Assembly (NCBI RefSeq): GCF_016593255.1
Contig: NZ_AP023212.1
Span: 1,768,501-1,832,500 of the forward strand
DNA length: 64,000 nucleotides
Reading direction: 5' to 3'
DNA from: Hydrogenimonas urashimensis
Lineage (GTDB): Bacteria; Campylobacterota; Campylobacteria; Campylobacterales; Hydrogenimonadaceae
Shown here in pieces: positions 44,186 to 52,739 of this stretch (the first letter of the stretch is position 1; every line of letters begins with the position of its first letter). A program made the translations under genes and the position numbers. The notes below the pieces were generated by a model that saw only the letters and a list, made by a program, of their open reading frames with translations, made no database searches and had not been told where the DNA came from.

Positions 44186-45373
44186 TTATGTCCTGTAATC
44201 CGCATTGATTTTGACATATTCATGTCCGAGGTCGCATCCGTAGGCAGTGAAAGCGCCCGGTCCCATACCGAGGTCGCAATGGATGGCAAAGGCCTTTTTT
44301 CGCATGATGCGGGCCGCTTTTTCTTCTGTTTCGCTGTCGAAAAGAATCGCCCCCCTCTCGTAGACCGTGACGTTTCCGAACGTTATGGTCAGTTTCTCGG
44401 GGGCGCATTTTACGCCGCTCGCTCCGATGGTGGACGCGATACGTCCCCAATTGGGGTCTTCGCCGAAGAGTGCTGTTTTGACCAGGAGGGAATTGGTCAG
44501 GGCCTTCGCCGCCACAGCCGCCTCTTCGCGGTTGGCGGCACCGGTAATTTTGAATGCGACGCACTTGGTGGCGCCTTCCCCGTCGGAAACGATTTTCAAA
44601 GCGAGTTCGTGCATCGCTTTTTCAAGAGCGAACAGGAAAGCTTCCCGATCGTAGACACCGGATTTCCCGTTGGAAAGAAGCATGACGGTGTCGTTGGTGG
44701 ATGTGTCGCCGTCGACGCTGATGGCATTGAAGGTCGTGGCGACCGACGCTCTTAGCAGGGCGGGCATTTCGTCTGCAGGAAGAGCGGCATCGGTGGTGAT
44801 GAAACAGAGCATCGTCGCCATGGCGGGATTGATCATCCCCGCGCCTTTGGCCATGGCTCCGATACGGAAAGAATCGCCGTTTTCCAGTCGCACTTCGAAT
44901 GCCACACTCTTTTCATAGCTGTCGGTCGTCATGATGGCCCGGGCCGCAGCCATCGGGTCTTTGCGGGAGAGATCGAACCTTTCGAGCCCCCGCATGATCT
45001 TCTCTTTCGGGAGAGGGACGCCGATGACACCCGTGGAACTCATGACGGGATGGATCGGTTTCTTTAGGAGGGCTTTGGCATGTTCGAGTACGAGTTCGAC
45101 ATCTTCGACGCCGGCGGAGCCTGTCATGGCATTGGCGTTTTTGGCATTGATCAGAACGAAGTTTGTCTGCTCGATCCCCTCTTTTTTGAAATGGAGGATG
45201 GGGGCCGCCTGAAAACGGTTCGTGGTGAAAACGGCCCGTATATCGCACAGGGTATCCGAATAGATAAAAGCGAGATCTTTCTGGTCGTCGGGTTTGAGAC
45301 CGCAGGCGATGCCGTCTGCGAAAAAACCATCCGGGGCGCAGACGCCGCCTTCAACGGAAATGACTGTATACAT
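44186..45373 (-). CDS. argJ: Bifunctional glutamate N-acetyltransferase / ornithine acetyltransferase
   Basis: ArgJ, 395 residues, recycles the acetyl group from acetylornithine to glutamate in arginine synthesis and is made as a precursor that cleaves itself. The self-cleavage site is the Ala-Thr bond in PAMATMLCFI (about residues 185-194), the threonine becoming the new N-terminal nucleophile. KGAGMI just upstream and the terminal region with GCDLGHEYVKINADYRT complete the family pattern. AGGAG precedes the ATG. It ends 48 bases before the DUF465 gene start. Confidence 0.95.
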   Translation of the reverse strand: MYTVISVEGGVCAPDGFFADGIACGLKPDDQKDLAFIYSDTLCDIRAVFTTNRFQAAPILHFKKEGIEQTNFVLINAKNANAMTGSAGVEDVELVLEHAKALLKKPIHPVMSSTGVIGVPLPKEKIMRGLERFDLSRKDPMAAARAIMTTDSYEKSVAFEVRLENGDSFRIGAMAKGAGMINPAMATMLCFITTDAALPADEMPALLRASVATTFNAISVDGDTSTNDTVMLLSNGKSGVYDREAFLFALEKAMHELALKIVSDGEGATKCVAFKITGAANREEAAVAAKALTNSLLVKTALFGEDPNWGRIASTIGASGVKCAPEKLTITFGNVTVYERGAILFDSETEEKAARIMRKKAFAIHCDLGMGPGAFTAYGCDLGHEYVKINADYRT

Positions 45374-45464
45374 GGCTTTCTCCTGGAAGAGATCGAAGTG
45401 TTAGGGGATGGAGGAAAAAAGTGTGGGTGCAAGGGGCCAAAGGAATACCTTTGGCAAGGGGGGC

Positions 45465-45656
45465 TCAGGCGCCCCGTTTTTTCATGGTGCGTAGCGTCGA
45501 AGCCGCAACACGGATTTTTTTACGGGTGCCGTCTTCGAGCGTGATGCGGACCGTACGGAGGTTGGGAAGAAAACGCCGTTTCGTCTTGTTGTGGGCGTGA
45601 CTGACGTTGTTGCCGGTCATTGGACCTTTTCCTGTGATTGCGCATTTTCGTGCCAT
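45465..45656 (-). CDS. rpmB: 50S ribosomal protein L28
   Basis: L28, 63 residues, of the small large-subunit proteins. The signature [20 protein letters not shown] opens it and [12 protein letters not shown] follows. I use the ATG at 45656, which gives the conserved N-terminus; a longer in-frame version would add 20 AT-rich residues with no family support. It is transcribed toward argJ and is divergent from the HDOD gene. Confidence 0.97.
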   Translation of the reverse strand: MARKCAITGKGPMTGNNVSHAHNKTKRRFLPNLRTVRITLEDGTRKKIRVAASTLRTMKKRGA

Positions 45657-45798
45657 AATTTCTACCTTTGAAAATTTAGGAATAAAAAGTTGGCTAATTC
45701 TATTGAAACAAACCAAAGATTTTGCTTAAATTAAGAAACAATTCAGAATCTCAAGGCGCTTTTCCCCAAACGTGCGGGAAGTTTCAAAACTTTTACGA

Positions 45799-45804
45799 TA
45801 AAAT
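45799..45804 (+). promoter_or_regulatory. -10 box TAAAAT for the HDOD-STAS operon
   Basis: TAAAAT in TTTTACGATAAAATTG lies 31 bases before the start at 45835, in the divergent gap with rpmB. Confidence 0.45.
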
Positions 45805-45834
45805 TGTACCAAAAACCGAAGGTCTATCCGTACG

Positions 45835-46632
45835 ATGGTGACACCCAAGCAAATCGCAGAGTATATTCGACAAATTCCGCCCCTTCCCGAATCGCTCAAA
45901 AAGACGATCGACGCCCTGGAAGAGGGTGAACTCGCGAAAGCGGCGAAAGCGGCAGAAGCCGATCCCGCATTGATTCAGTATCTCAAACAGGTGGTCAACA
46001 GTGCCGCCTACGGATTCCGCAACGAGCTGAAGGATGCTTCGCAGATCTTCTCGGCTTTGGGTGTCGAACGTGCCAAACAGCTTCTGTATGCCTATATGGT
46101 TACACTGATCGCACCGAAAGAGTGGGCCTTCTTCACGATCGACAACCAAGGGTTCAGACAGTTTCAGACGGACTTGATGCGCCAATGGGAGCGGATTGTC
46201 AGGCACGAGGGAGCCAAGGAGAAGTACCTGAGTGCCGCGGCCATTATGAGTGCGGGACTCGTTGTCGCCGATGCGATATTCGCGGACCACGCCTCCGACG
46301 TAGCGCTTCTGAGGGAATCGGGAGACTACGATCTCGATACGATTCTGGAGCGGGTAAGCCGGCTTACGTTCGACCGCCTCGTGGCGACCATCGCCAAGAA
46401 GTGGGAGGTGGACAAAGATGTGACGGAATTGGTCGCTCTGGCTTTCGGAAGAGAGGAGTGTGCACCTCAAATTCGGTTTTGCAAGCTGGCACGTATGCTT
46501 CATCTGCTTCTCTTCTTTGAGTTGAGTCGGCCTGCGATGATGGATGCCGGAGCCAATGCGTTCATCAGTTTCAATCCCGAATTTTCTGAACCGGTGCTCG
46601 AAGAGTTCCAGGAGATTGCGGGGATCGAATGA
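45835..46632 (+). CDS. HDOD domain protein
   Basis: A 265-residue HDOD protein, a degenerate HD-hydrolase fold used in signalling. The characteristic IPPLPESLKKTID opens it (about residues 14-26), followed by DPALIQYLKQVVNSAAYGF and the ALGVERAKQLL helix. HDOD proteins lack the metal site and are thought to act as scaffolds or regulators in chemotaxis, biofilm or stress signalling. Its stop overlaps the start of the STAS/CheX gene (ATGA), which strongly suggests the two proteins work together. In Campylobacterota such pairs are little studied. Confidence 0.88.
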   Translation: MVTPKQIAEYIRQIPPLPESLKKTIDALEEGELAKAAKAAEADPALIQYLKQVVNSAAYGFRNELKDASQIFSALGVERAKQLLYAYMVTLIAPKEWAFFTIDNQGFRQFQTDLMRQWERIVRHEGAKEKYLSAAAIMSAGLVVADAIFADHASDVALLRESGDYDLDTILERVSRLTFDRLVATIAKKWEVDKDVTELVALAFGREECAPQIRFCKLARMLHLLLFFELSRPAMMDAGANAFISFNPEFSEPVLEEFQEIAGIE

Positions 46633-48026
46633 GACCGACCATCAAAAAACAGAAGATCGCCTATTTTTCGCCCCAGGGATTTCTCGATGGCAACAATGCG
46701 TCGCAGTTGATAACGATGCAGGATATGCAGGCGGTCAGGGTATCCAATGTTTCGATGGTGCTTGTTTCGCTGAAAAAGGTGGTCTTTTTCAACAAAAACG
46801 GCATCTCCATCGTACTCGATGCTCTTGAGAAGATACAAAAAGAGCTGAAAGTCACGATCGGTTTTTGCGACTACACGAGAAAACAGTACGAGGCATTCTT
46901 CAAATTTTTCGAGGGCGATATCGGTTTTTCCCTTTTCAAAACCCTCGATGTCGCCATGCTTTTTGCCGGAGTAAACGAGGCACAGGAGGGAGACGAGAGT
47001 GTTTTGATTTACAACGAGGATCCCACCCAGCGAAGCATGCAGGCGATCGAAGTTTTCGACAAGGGGTACAATCCGGTCGTGGTCCAGACACTCGACGATT
47101 TCACGGTGCGGGCCGAAGACAAAGAGAAGTTTGTGGCAATCGTGGAGCGGACCTACCTGGGACTGATGTCCAACCGCATCGCCGCAAAAACCCGGGGCAA
47201 CTGCGTCATCTACTATCTAAAAGGTTTTCTGGACGGCTCGGTGACGGAGCAGTTCGATGTGATCTACCATCAAAACTGCCTGAAAGTCGGTTTCCAACTC
47301 TTCATGTTCGATGCCACCCGAGTCAGTTCTCTCAACATCCATGCCGCCAACTTCTTCTCCCGGCTTTCGACGGCGGGTGCGGAGTACGGGGCGCTGATCG
47401 CCATCGTCGGCCTCGATATGGAAAAGACGCCCAAGAGATTCGTGGAGGAACTCGAAGATGCCGGTATCATGTTTTTCGAGAACGAGACCGACTTCTTTAC
47501 CGACGAGGTGGTGCAGTCGATGAGCGGCGGCGGGGCAGCGGTCAAAAAGGAGAGGCACAAACTCACCAAGCCCATGGTCGCACGCCTGCCGGTGCTGGTC
47601 TCCGCGACGATGGACACTCTGCAGATGATGACCGGCATGATGGCTTTGAAGGAGGATATGAACATTCAGCCGTTCAAGCACAAAGGAAAGGAGCTGATGG
47701 CCAGCTCCATCGCCTTTTTCGGAGACATCGAGGGTATGATAACGCTTGTGATGCCCCGCGAACTGGTCCGGAAATCGTGCGCCCTGCTGGTTGGGGAGGA
47801 GAGTGACGACACCGTCGTGCTGGCGGATGCTTTAAGCGAACTGGTGAATATCGTGGCGGGGAAATCGAAGACGCAGCTGCAGGAGCAGGGTGTCAATATC
47901 GATATCACCCTGCCCCGCAGCTACACTTCCATCGACGATCTGGAAAGGACCCTCGAAGGGGTACAGGGCGTACAGGTAAATTTCAGTTTTGAAGAGTACC
48001 CTTTCACTTTCTATTTGAGCCCGTAG
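46629..48026 (+). CDS. STAS-STAS-CheX-like multidomain protein
   Basis: A 465-residue protein with what look like three modules. Residues 1-120 and about 180-290 both resemble STAS domains and each starts with a GFLDG turn (SPQGFLDGNN and YYLKGFLDGS). Residues 320-465 resemble a CheX-type phosphatase: LADALSELVNIVAGKSKTQL carries the E-x2-N pattern used by CheC/CheX/FliY to remove phosphate from CheY. I infer a role in chemotaxis output or another receiver pathway. It overlaps the HDOD gene by four bases. I do not know a characterised protein with this exact layout. Confidence 0.65.
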   Translation: MRPTIKKQKIAYFSPQGFLDGNNASQLITMQDMQAVRVSNVSMVLVSLKKVVFFNKNGISIVLDALEKIQKELKVTIGFCDYTRKQYEAFFKFFEGDIGFSLFKTLDVAMLFAGVNEAQEGDESVLIYNEDPTQRSMQAIEVFDKGYNPVVVQTLDDFTVRAEDKEKFVAIVERTYLGLMSNRIAAKTRGNCVIYYLKGFLDGSVTEQFDVIYHQNCLKVGFQLFMFDATRVSSLNIHAANFFSRLSTAGAEYGALIAIVGLDMEKTPKRFVEELEDAGIMFFENETDFFTDEVVQSMSGGGAAVKKERHKLTKPMVARLPVLVSATMDTLQMMTGMMALKEDMNIQPFKHKGKELMASSIAFFGDIEGMITLVMPRELVRKSCALLVGEESDDTVVLADALSELVNIVAGKSKTQLQEQGVNIDITLPRSYTSIDDLERTLEGVQGVQVNFSFEEYPFTFYLSP

Positions 48027-48071
48027 CGGTTTGGCAAATAAGAAAGAGTGAACGCAAAGGAGAATGAAGGG

Positions 48072-48719
48072 ATGAGTATGTTGGTGGCGCCGAGTATCCT
48101 TTCGGCCGATTTCGGCCATCTGGCGAGAGATGTGAAAGCAATTTGCGACGGCGGATGCGATTTCGTCCATGTCGACGTGATGGACGGCCATTTCGTCCCC
48201 AATCTCACCATCGGGCCCGTGGTGGTTGAGGCGGTGGCCGAAGCGGCAACGAAGCCGCTGGATGTGCACTTGATGGTGGAGAACAACACTTTCTTCGTCG
48301 ATCTTTTCGCGCCGCAGATGCCCGAGTTCATTTCGTTCCATATCGAAGAGGAGAAGCATCCCCATCGACTGATTCAGAAGATCCGCGGTCTGGGCATCCG
48401 TCCCGCGATCGTACTCAATCCCCATTCGCGTCCCGAAAGCGTGGAGTATCTGCTCGAAGATCTCGATATGGTGCTTTTGATGAGTGTCAATCCCGGTTTC
48501 GGCGGGCAGAAGTTCATTCCGAATGTTCTGCAGAAGGCACAACGGATGAAAGAGCTGATCGAAAGACGCAATCCCAAATGCCTGATTGAAGTCGACGGCG
48601 GTGTCAATGACAGAAACGTTCACGACCTCAAGGCAGCAGGTGTGGACGTGGTCGTAGCGGGCAGCTATGTCTTCAAGCACGAAAATATCCGTCGTGCCAT
48701 CGAGAGTCTGAAGGTATGA
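48072..48719 (+). CDS. rpe: Ribulose-phosphate 3-epimerase
   Basis: Rpe, about 215 residues, interconverts ribulose-5-phosphate and xylulose-5-phosphate. The (beta/alpha)8 signatures are present: VAPSILSADFGHL, HVDVMDGHFVPN with metal-binding residues, MSVNPGFGGQKF and VDGGVN near the end. AAGGAG at 48057-48062 serves the ATG at 48072; an ATG two codons later is equally close to the family start, whereas the GTG at 48048 lies before the ribosome-binding site. Confidence 0.95.
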   Translation: MSMLVAPSILSADFGHLARDVKAICDGGCDFVHVDVMDGHFVPNLTIGPVVVEAVAEAATKPLDVHLMVENNTFFVDLFAPQMPEFISFHIEEEKHPHRLIQKIRGLGIRPAIVLNPHSRPESVEYLLEDLDMVLLMSVNPGFGGQKFIPNVLQKAQRMKELIERRNPKCLIEVDGGVNDRNVHDLKAAGVDVVVAGSYVFKHENIRRAIESLKV

Positions 48720-48766
48720 ATTTGGTCGTGGGCCGTGGGGCGCCGGTCGTCGGAGGAGAGTCATAG

Positions 48767-49390
48767 ATGGCCGATTCCCGTCCTATCCCCCGTGTCAAGA
48801 TTTGCGGCATCACTTCGTTGGAGGATGCGATGGTCGCCATCGGAGCCGGAGCGGATGCCCTGGGTTTCGTCTTTTACGAAAAATCTCCCCGTTATGTGAG
48901 CGTTGAGGAGGCGAAGGCCATCGTGGCTCAGCTTCCCCCCTTTGTGGAAAGGGTGGGGCTTTTTGTCGACAAAACCCCGATGGAGGTGGACCTTGCCTGT
49001 GCCGAGAGCGGCATGAGCCTGGCGCAGATCCATTTCGAGGTGGACGAGAGCTACCTGCACGCCCTGCATACCAAAGCGTTGCCGGTGGTGCGGGCCAAAG
49101 CACCGGAAGATGTGATGAATTTCGCAGGACGTTACCGTCTGGTGGATGCCTATTGCGAAAGCTACGGCGGTGCGGGCAAGCGGCTCAACCTGGAGTGGTT
49201 CAAGGGTGTCGACTGCTCGAAAATTATTCTCGCCGGCGGCTTGACGCCCGAAAACGTAACAGAAACACTCTCGTACGGATTTTACGGTGTGGATGTCAGC
49301 AGCGGTGTGGAGTTTGCCAAGGGGAAAAAAGACCGTACGAAAGTCGAGACCTTTATCCGCCGGGCGAAAGGCGATGCGTGCGCCCACTGA
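48767..49390 (+). CDS. trpF: Phosphoribosylanthranilate isomerase
   Basis: TrpF, 207 residues, catalyses the third step of tryptophan synthesis after anthranilate. The catalytic cysteine is in VKICGITSLEDA (about residue 13), the general-acid aspartate in GLFVDKTP context, and the phosphate site in LAGGLTPENV and GVDVSSGVE. It is not beside other trp genes here, unlike in C. jejuni. GGAGGAG lies upstream of the ATG, and its 3' end overlaps the exonuclease gene. Confidence 0.95.
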   Translation: MADSRPIPRVKICGITSLEDAMVAIGAGADALGFVFYEKSPRYVSVEEAKAIVAQLPPFVERVGLFVDKTPMEVDLACAESGMSLAQIHFEVDESYLHALHTKALPVVRAKAPEDVMNFAGRYRLVDAYCESYGGAGKRLNLEWFKGVDCSKIILAGGLTPENVTETLSYGFYGVDVSSGVEFAKGKKDRTKVETFIRRAKGDACAH

Positions 49391-50169
49391 TCGACAATAT
49401 CGTCTCCGTCATCAAAAAACGGGGCGGAAAGATGGAGCTCGAAGAGTTCCGAAAACTCATTCTCAAGACCCGGGATTCGCTCTTTGAGAGTGTCGATACA
49501 TTGATGGAACTGGTCATCGCTTCGGGGCTTCCCATCGATATCGAAGGGGAGGAGGTTATACTCAAAACCTGTTTCTGCCCCTGGCGGGAAGAGACGTTTT
49601 GTGTGGTGGATATCGAAACCAACGGAAGTGTCCCCAACCGTTCCCAGATCATCGAAATCGGGGCGATCAAATGGCGAAACGGCGAGATCATCGACCGGTT
49701 CGAATCTTTCGCCGCATGCAGTTATCTTCCTTACCAGATCAGCGAAATCACCGGTATCAACCCCGAAGACCTCGAAGGGGCGCCGCCCCTGGAAAAGATG
49801 CTCCCGCGTTTCAAAACCTTCCTCGGCGACGCCCTTTTCGTTGCCCATAACGTCTCTTTCGATTACAACTTCATCTCCCATTCGTTCGAACGCTTCGGGC
49901 TCGGTGTGCTGGGCAACCGAAGGCTCTGCACCATCGAACTGGCCCGGCGCACCATCGAAGCGGAGCGTTACGGCCTGGGGCATTTGAATATCGCTCTGGA
50001 CATCAATACCCTCGTTCACCACCGCGCCTTCGCCGACGCGATTACGGCGACGAAAGTCCTTGAAATCGGTCTGAAAAACGTGCCGGAAACGATCGTGACG
50101 ACCGAAGAGCTGATCGACTTTACGAAGATGCCGGTCAAAAAAGCGAAACTTTTGGCACGCAGCGGTTAG
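49378..50169 (+). CDS. DEDDh 3'-5' exonuclease (DNA polymerase III epsilon-like)
   Basis: A 263-residue exonuclease of the DnaQ superfamily. ExoI is VVDIETNGSVP (about residue 78), ExoII is AHNVSFDYNF (about 157) and ExoIII is HHRAFADA (about 220), so all acidic residues and the histidine are present. The first 70 or so residues form a helical extension with no known domain. I use the GTG at 49378, preceded by AAAGG six bases before and overlapping trpF; the ATG at 49432 is a possible shorter start. It may be the proofreading subunit or a repair exonuclease. Confidence 0.85.
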   Translation: MRPLIDNIVSVIKKRGGKMELEEFRKLILKTRDSLFESVDTLMELVIASGLPIDIEGEEVILKTCFCPWREETFCVVDIETNGSVPNRSQIIEIGAIKWRNGEIIDRFESFAACSYLPYQISEITGINPEDLEGAPPLEKMLPRFKTFLGDALFVAHNVSFDYNFISHSFERFGLGVLGNRRLCTIELARRTIEAERYGLGHLNIALDINTLVHHRAFADAITATKVLEIGLKNVPETIVTTEELIDFTKMPVKKAKLLARSG

Positions 50170-50235
50170 CAAGCGGCTCGCCGCACGCGTGCAGCCGGCA
50201 CAGACGTTTCCAGCCAAACCCCTCTGTGATTGCGT

Positions 50236-51420
50236 TTAAACGAAGCGGTTGAGAATTTTCGCCGCCAACAGATCCCCCCAGACATTGATCGAGGTGCGGA
50301 ACATATCAAGAATCCTGTCGACGGCGGCGATGAGGCCGATGGCCTCCAGCGGCAGGCCGACGGTCGAGAGGATCATCGTCATCATGACCAGGCCCGCACC
50401 GGGGATGCCGGCGGCTCCGACCGACGCGAAGGTGGCGGTGAGGAATATGACGATCTGCTGTGAAAAGCCCAGGTCGACACCGTAGCTGTTGGCGATGAAC
50501 ATGACGGCGATCGCTTCGTAGAGGGCGGTGCCGTCCATATTGACCGTGGCGCCCAGCGGCAGGATGAAACCGGCGCTCTCCCGCCGCACTCCTCCCTTTT
50601 CGCCCGCCACTTCGATCGAAACAGGGAGCGTGGCGGAACTCGATGCCGTCGAAAACGCGATCAGCACCGCTTCCCGCACTTTCGTGAAGTACTCAAGCGG
50701 ATTGAACCGCCCGATCCATGCGGCGAGGAGGGGAAGAATGAAAACGGCATGGATGGCAAGCGCGAGCGTGACGGCCAGAACGTAATCTTTCAGATCCCAA
50801 AGGGTCTGCAGCCCCTCTTTCGCGACGACGTAGCCGATGAGCGAGAAAACCCCCAGCGGCGTCAGCTTGATGATCCAGGCTGCGATCGTGCCCATCGCGT
50901 CGTTGACCGCTTCGAAAAAAAGCTGCAGCGTTTCGCGTTTCGTGGGTTCGATATGGAGCACCGCCACGGCGAAAAAGATGACGAAAACGAGTATCTGGAC
51001 GATCTTCCCCTGGCTCAGCGATGTGAAGATGTTGCTTGGAACGAAAGAGAGCAGCAGTGACGCGAAGGTATGCTCTTTTGGCGGTGTGATGGCGGCGGAC
51101 CCCGCCAGATGATGCGCGGTTCCCGGTTCGATCAGGTTGACGATGACAAGTCCCGTCGTCACTGCGAGGGCCGTGGTCAGAAAGTAGTAGCCGAAGGCCT
51201 TGAGACCAAGGTTTTTCAGGGCTTCGCCACTGCCAAGAGAGACGATGGCGACGAAAACCGAAGCGAAGACGAGCGGGATGATCAGCATCTTAAGAAGCAT
51301 CAGGAAAAGATCGCCGATCCATTTGACTCCCAGCATGAAGTCGGGAAAAACGGTCCCCGCGAGAATGCCCAGGAGGATGGCGAGTATCGTGAGTGTTTCC
51401 GTGGAAAGGAGTCTTTTCAT
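50236..51420 (-). CDS. Dicarboxylate/amino acid:cation symporter (DAACS family)
   Basis: A 394-residue transporter of the glutamate/aspartate/C4-dicarboxylate family. The hairpin signature SSSATLPVSIE (about residue 265) and the substrate-binding helix NMDGTALYEAIAVMFIA (about 305) are intact, followed by the second hairpin with AAGIPGAG. Eight membrane helices are expected. The exact substrate is not readable. The ATG at 51420 has GGAG eight bases ahead and overlaps the stop of the upstream TRIC gene (ATGA). Confidence 0.93.
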   Translation of the reverse strand: MKRLLSTETLTILAILLGILAGTVFPDFMLGVKWIGDLFLMLLKMLIIPLVFASVFVAIVSLGSGEALKNLGLKAFGYYFLTTALAVTTGLVIVNLIEPGTAHHLAGSAAITPPKEHTFASLLLSFVPSNIFTSLSQGKIVQILVFVIFFAVAVLHIEPTKRETLQLFFEAVNDAMGTIAAWIIKLTPLGVFSLIGYVVAKEGLQTLWDLKDYVLAVTLALAIHAVFILPLLAAWIGRFNPLEYFTKVREAVLIAFSTASSSATLPVSIEVAGEKGGVRRESAGFILPLGATVNMDGTALYEAIAVMFIANSYGVDLGFSQQIVIFLTATFASVGAAGIPGAGLVMMTMILSTVGLPLEAIGLIAAVDRILDMFRTSINVWGDLLAAKILNRFV

Positions 51421-52034
51421 GGTTTTTCTCCAAGTTTGGGCAAATGCCAGTTTCGTCGGTAGGCGACCAGGCGAAGAATCAGCGCCGAGACGCCCACGAG
51501 GAAAAGTGTCCAGCTGCCAAGACACCCCATGCGTTCGCACAGGTATATCAAAAATGCGACGAGCAGGGCGATCGTGCCGTAGAAATCGCTTGTCAGCACA
51601 ATGGGAATGTCACCGAGCATCATATCGCGAAGCATGCCTCCGCCGACGGCCGTGACGAAGGAGAGGAGCATGACGCCAAACAGATTGAAGCCCGACTCAA
51701 TGCCGACCAACGCACCCGTCAGCGCGAAAGCGACGAGGCCGATGCTGTCCATGAGGATGAAAATGGCGTATCTTTCCGGCCTCTCTTTTGCGTGCAGTCT
51801 GAGCAGCAGTGCGAGGAGTATACCCGCGATCACGTAAAGGAGGGTGGCGCTCTGTTCGAAGACCAGCGGCGTGCGTCCGACTATGACGTCGCGTATGACA
51901 CCACCGCCCAGAGCCGTCAGAAAGGCGGTGATGAGAATACCGAGCAGGTCAAGCCCCTTGCGCATCCCCATCAGCAGACCGCTGATCGAGAAGGTTGCCA
52001 GTCCAATGGCGTCGGCTGCGGCGAAGAGCGTCAT
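51417..52034 (-). CDS. TRIC-type channel / UPF0126 membrane protein
   Basis: A 205-residue membrane protein with seven hydrophobic segments in two related halves. Each half has the UPF0126 motif: LTALGGGVIRDVIVGRTP near residue 41 and VTAVGGGMLRDMMLGDIP near residue 127. Bacterial members of this family have been shown to be related to TRIC cation channels; some are linked to amino-acid transport. The start at 52034 overlaps the upstream gamma carbonic anhydrase gene by ATGA, and its stop overlaps the symporter start, so the three are coupled. Confidence 0.9.
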   Translation of the reverse strand: MTLFAAADAIGLATFSISGLLMGMRKGLDLLGILITAFLTALGGGVIRDVIVGRTPLVFEQSATLLYVIAGILLALLLRLHAKERPERYAIFILMDSIGLVAFALTGALVGIESGFNLFGVMLLSFVTAVGGGMLRDMMLGDIPIVLTSDFYGTIALLVAFLIYLCERMGCLGSWTLFLVGVSALILRLVAYRRNWHLPKLGEKP

Positions 52035-52567
52035 GCCAGATGGTGGATATAGTCGTTTTTGAATGCGACGTAACGGCGGGCCGAAGCGTAGAGTTCCTCG
52101 ACCTCCTTGTCCGTCAATTCCCTCACCGCTTTGGCCGGAGAGCCGATGATGAGGCTGCGCGGTGGAAAAGTTTTGCCGCCCGTCACCAGCGCTCCCGCAC
52201 CGACGATCGACTCTTTTGCGATGACGGCGCCGTCGAGAATCGTGCTGTTCATGCCGATGAGGCAGCCATCTTCGATCGTGCATCCGTGCAGCATGACCCG
52301 GTGCCCCACCGTGACGTCGTTGCCGATGATTGTGGGATGGCCGTCGCTCATGTCGGGTTTTTTGTAGTGGGTGACATGGATCATCGTCAGATCCTGGATA
52401 TTGGTACGCTCGCCGATACGGATTTTGTGCACGTCGCCGCGTATGACGCACCCGAACCAGACGGAGCACTCCTCGCCCATTTCCACATTGCCGATAACAG
52501 TGCTGTCAGGAGCGATCCAGGTGTTGTTGCCCAATTTCGGAAACCACTCTTTGTAACGAAGCAGCAT
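52031..52567 (-). CDS. Gamma-class carbonic anhydrase-like protein
   Basis: A 178-residue left-handed beta-helix protein of the gamma carbonic anhydrase/YrdA group. Hexapeptide repeats run from NTWIAPDSTVIGNVEMGEEC onward, and the metal-binding histidines are visible in MIHVTHY (about residue 65) and VGHRVMLHG (about 88-96). Activity as a carbonic anhydrase cannot be assumed, since many members are inactive. It is the first gene of a coupled trio with the TRIC-like channel and the symporter, and is divergent from a tiny membrane-protein gene. Confidence 0.93.
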   Translation of the reverse strand: MLLRYKEWFPKLGNNTWIAPDSTVIGNVEMGEECSVWFGCVIRGDVHKIRIGERTNIQDLTMIHVTHYKKPDMSDGHPTIIGNDVTVGHRVMLHGCTIEDGCLIGMNSTILDGAVIAKESIVGAGALVTGGKTFPPRSLIIGSPAKAVRELTDKEVEELYASARRYVAFKNDYIHHLA

Positions 52568-52596
52568 GGCGATTCTCTCCTCTTTTTTGCCAAGAT

Positions 52597-52602
52597 TATA
52601 CT
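52597..52602 (+). promoter_or_regulatory. -10 box TATACT just before the 39-residue protein
   Basis: TATACT ends 11 bases before the ATG at 52613, so the transcript would start a few bases before, or at, the start codon. No Shine-Dalgarno sequence can fit between. Confidence 0.5.
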
Positions 52603-52612
52603 ACAATGGCGT

Positions 52613-52732
52613 ATGGATATGTTCAAGTTTGTCGCCCGGTCGGACTGGAGTGACCCCGTCAACTGGATTCCGGTCATCATTGTGGTTTATATCGCCATCT
52701 ATATGATAGGGATCTTTTTCGGGGAAGAATAA
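52613..52732 (+). CDS. Small single-pass membrane protein, 39 residues
   Basis: A 39-codon gene between the gamma carbonic anhydrase and uvrB. The peptide has a short N-terminal part with FVARSDWSDPVNW, one membrane helix (about residues 18-35, IPVIIVVYIAIYMIGIFF) and ends in GEE. The composition is that of a real membrane peptide and the frame uses only common codons. No ribosome-binding site precedes the ATG, and a -10 box ends 11 bases before it, so a leaderless mRNA is likely. I do not recognise a family. Confidence 0.5.
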   Translation: MDMFKFVARSDWSDPVNWIPVIIVVYIAIYMIGIFFGEE

Positions 52733-52739
52733 AAAGGTG

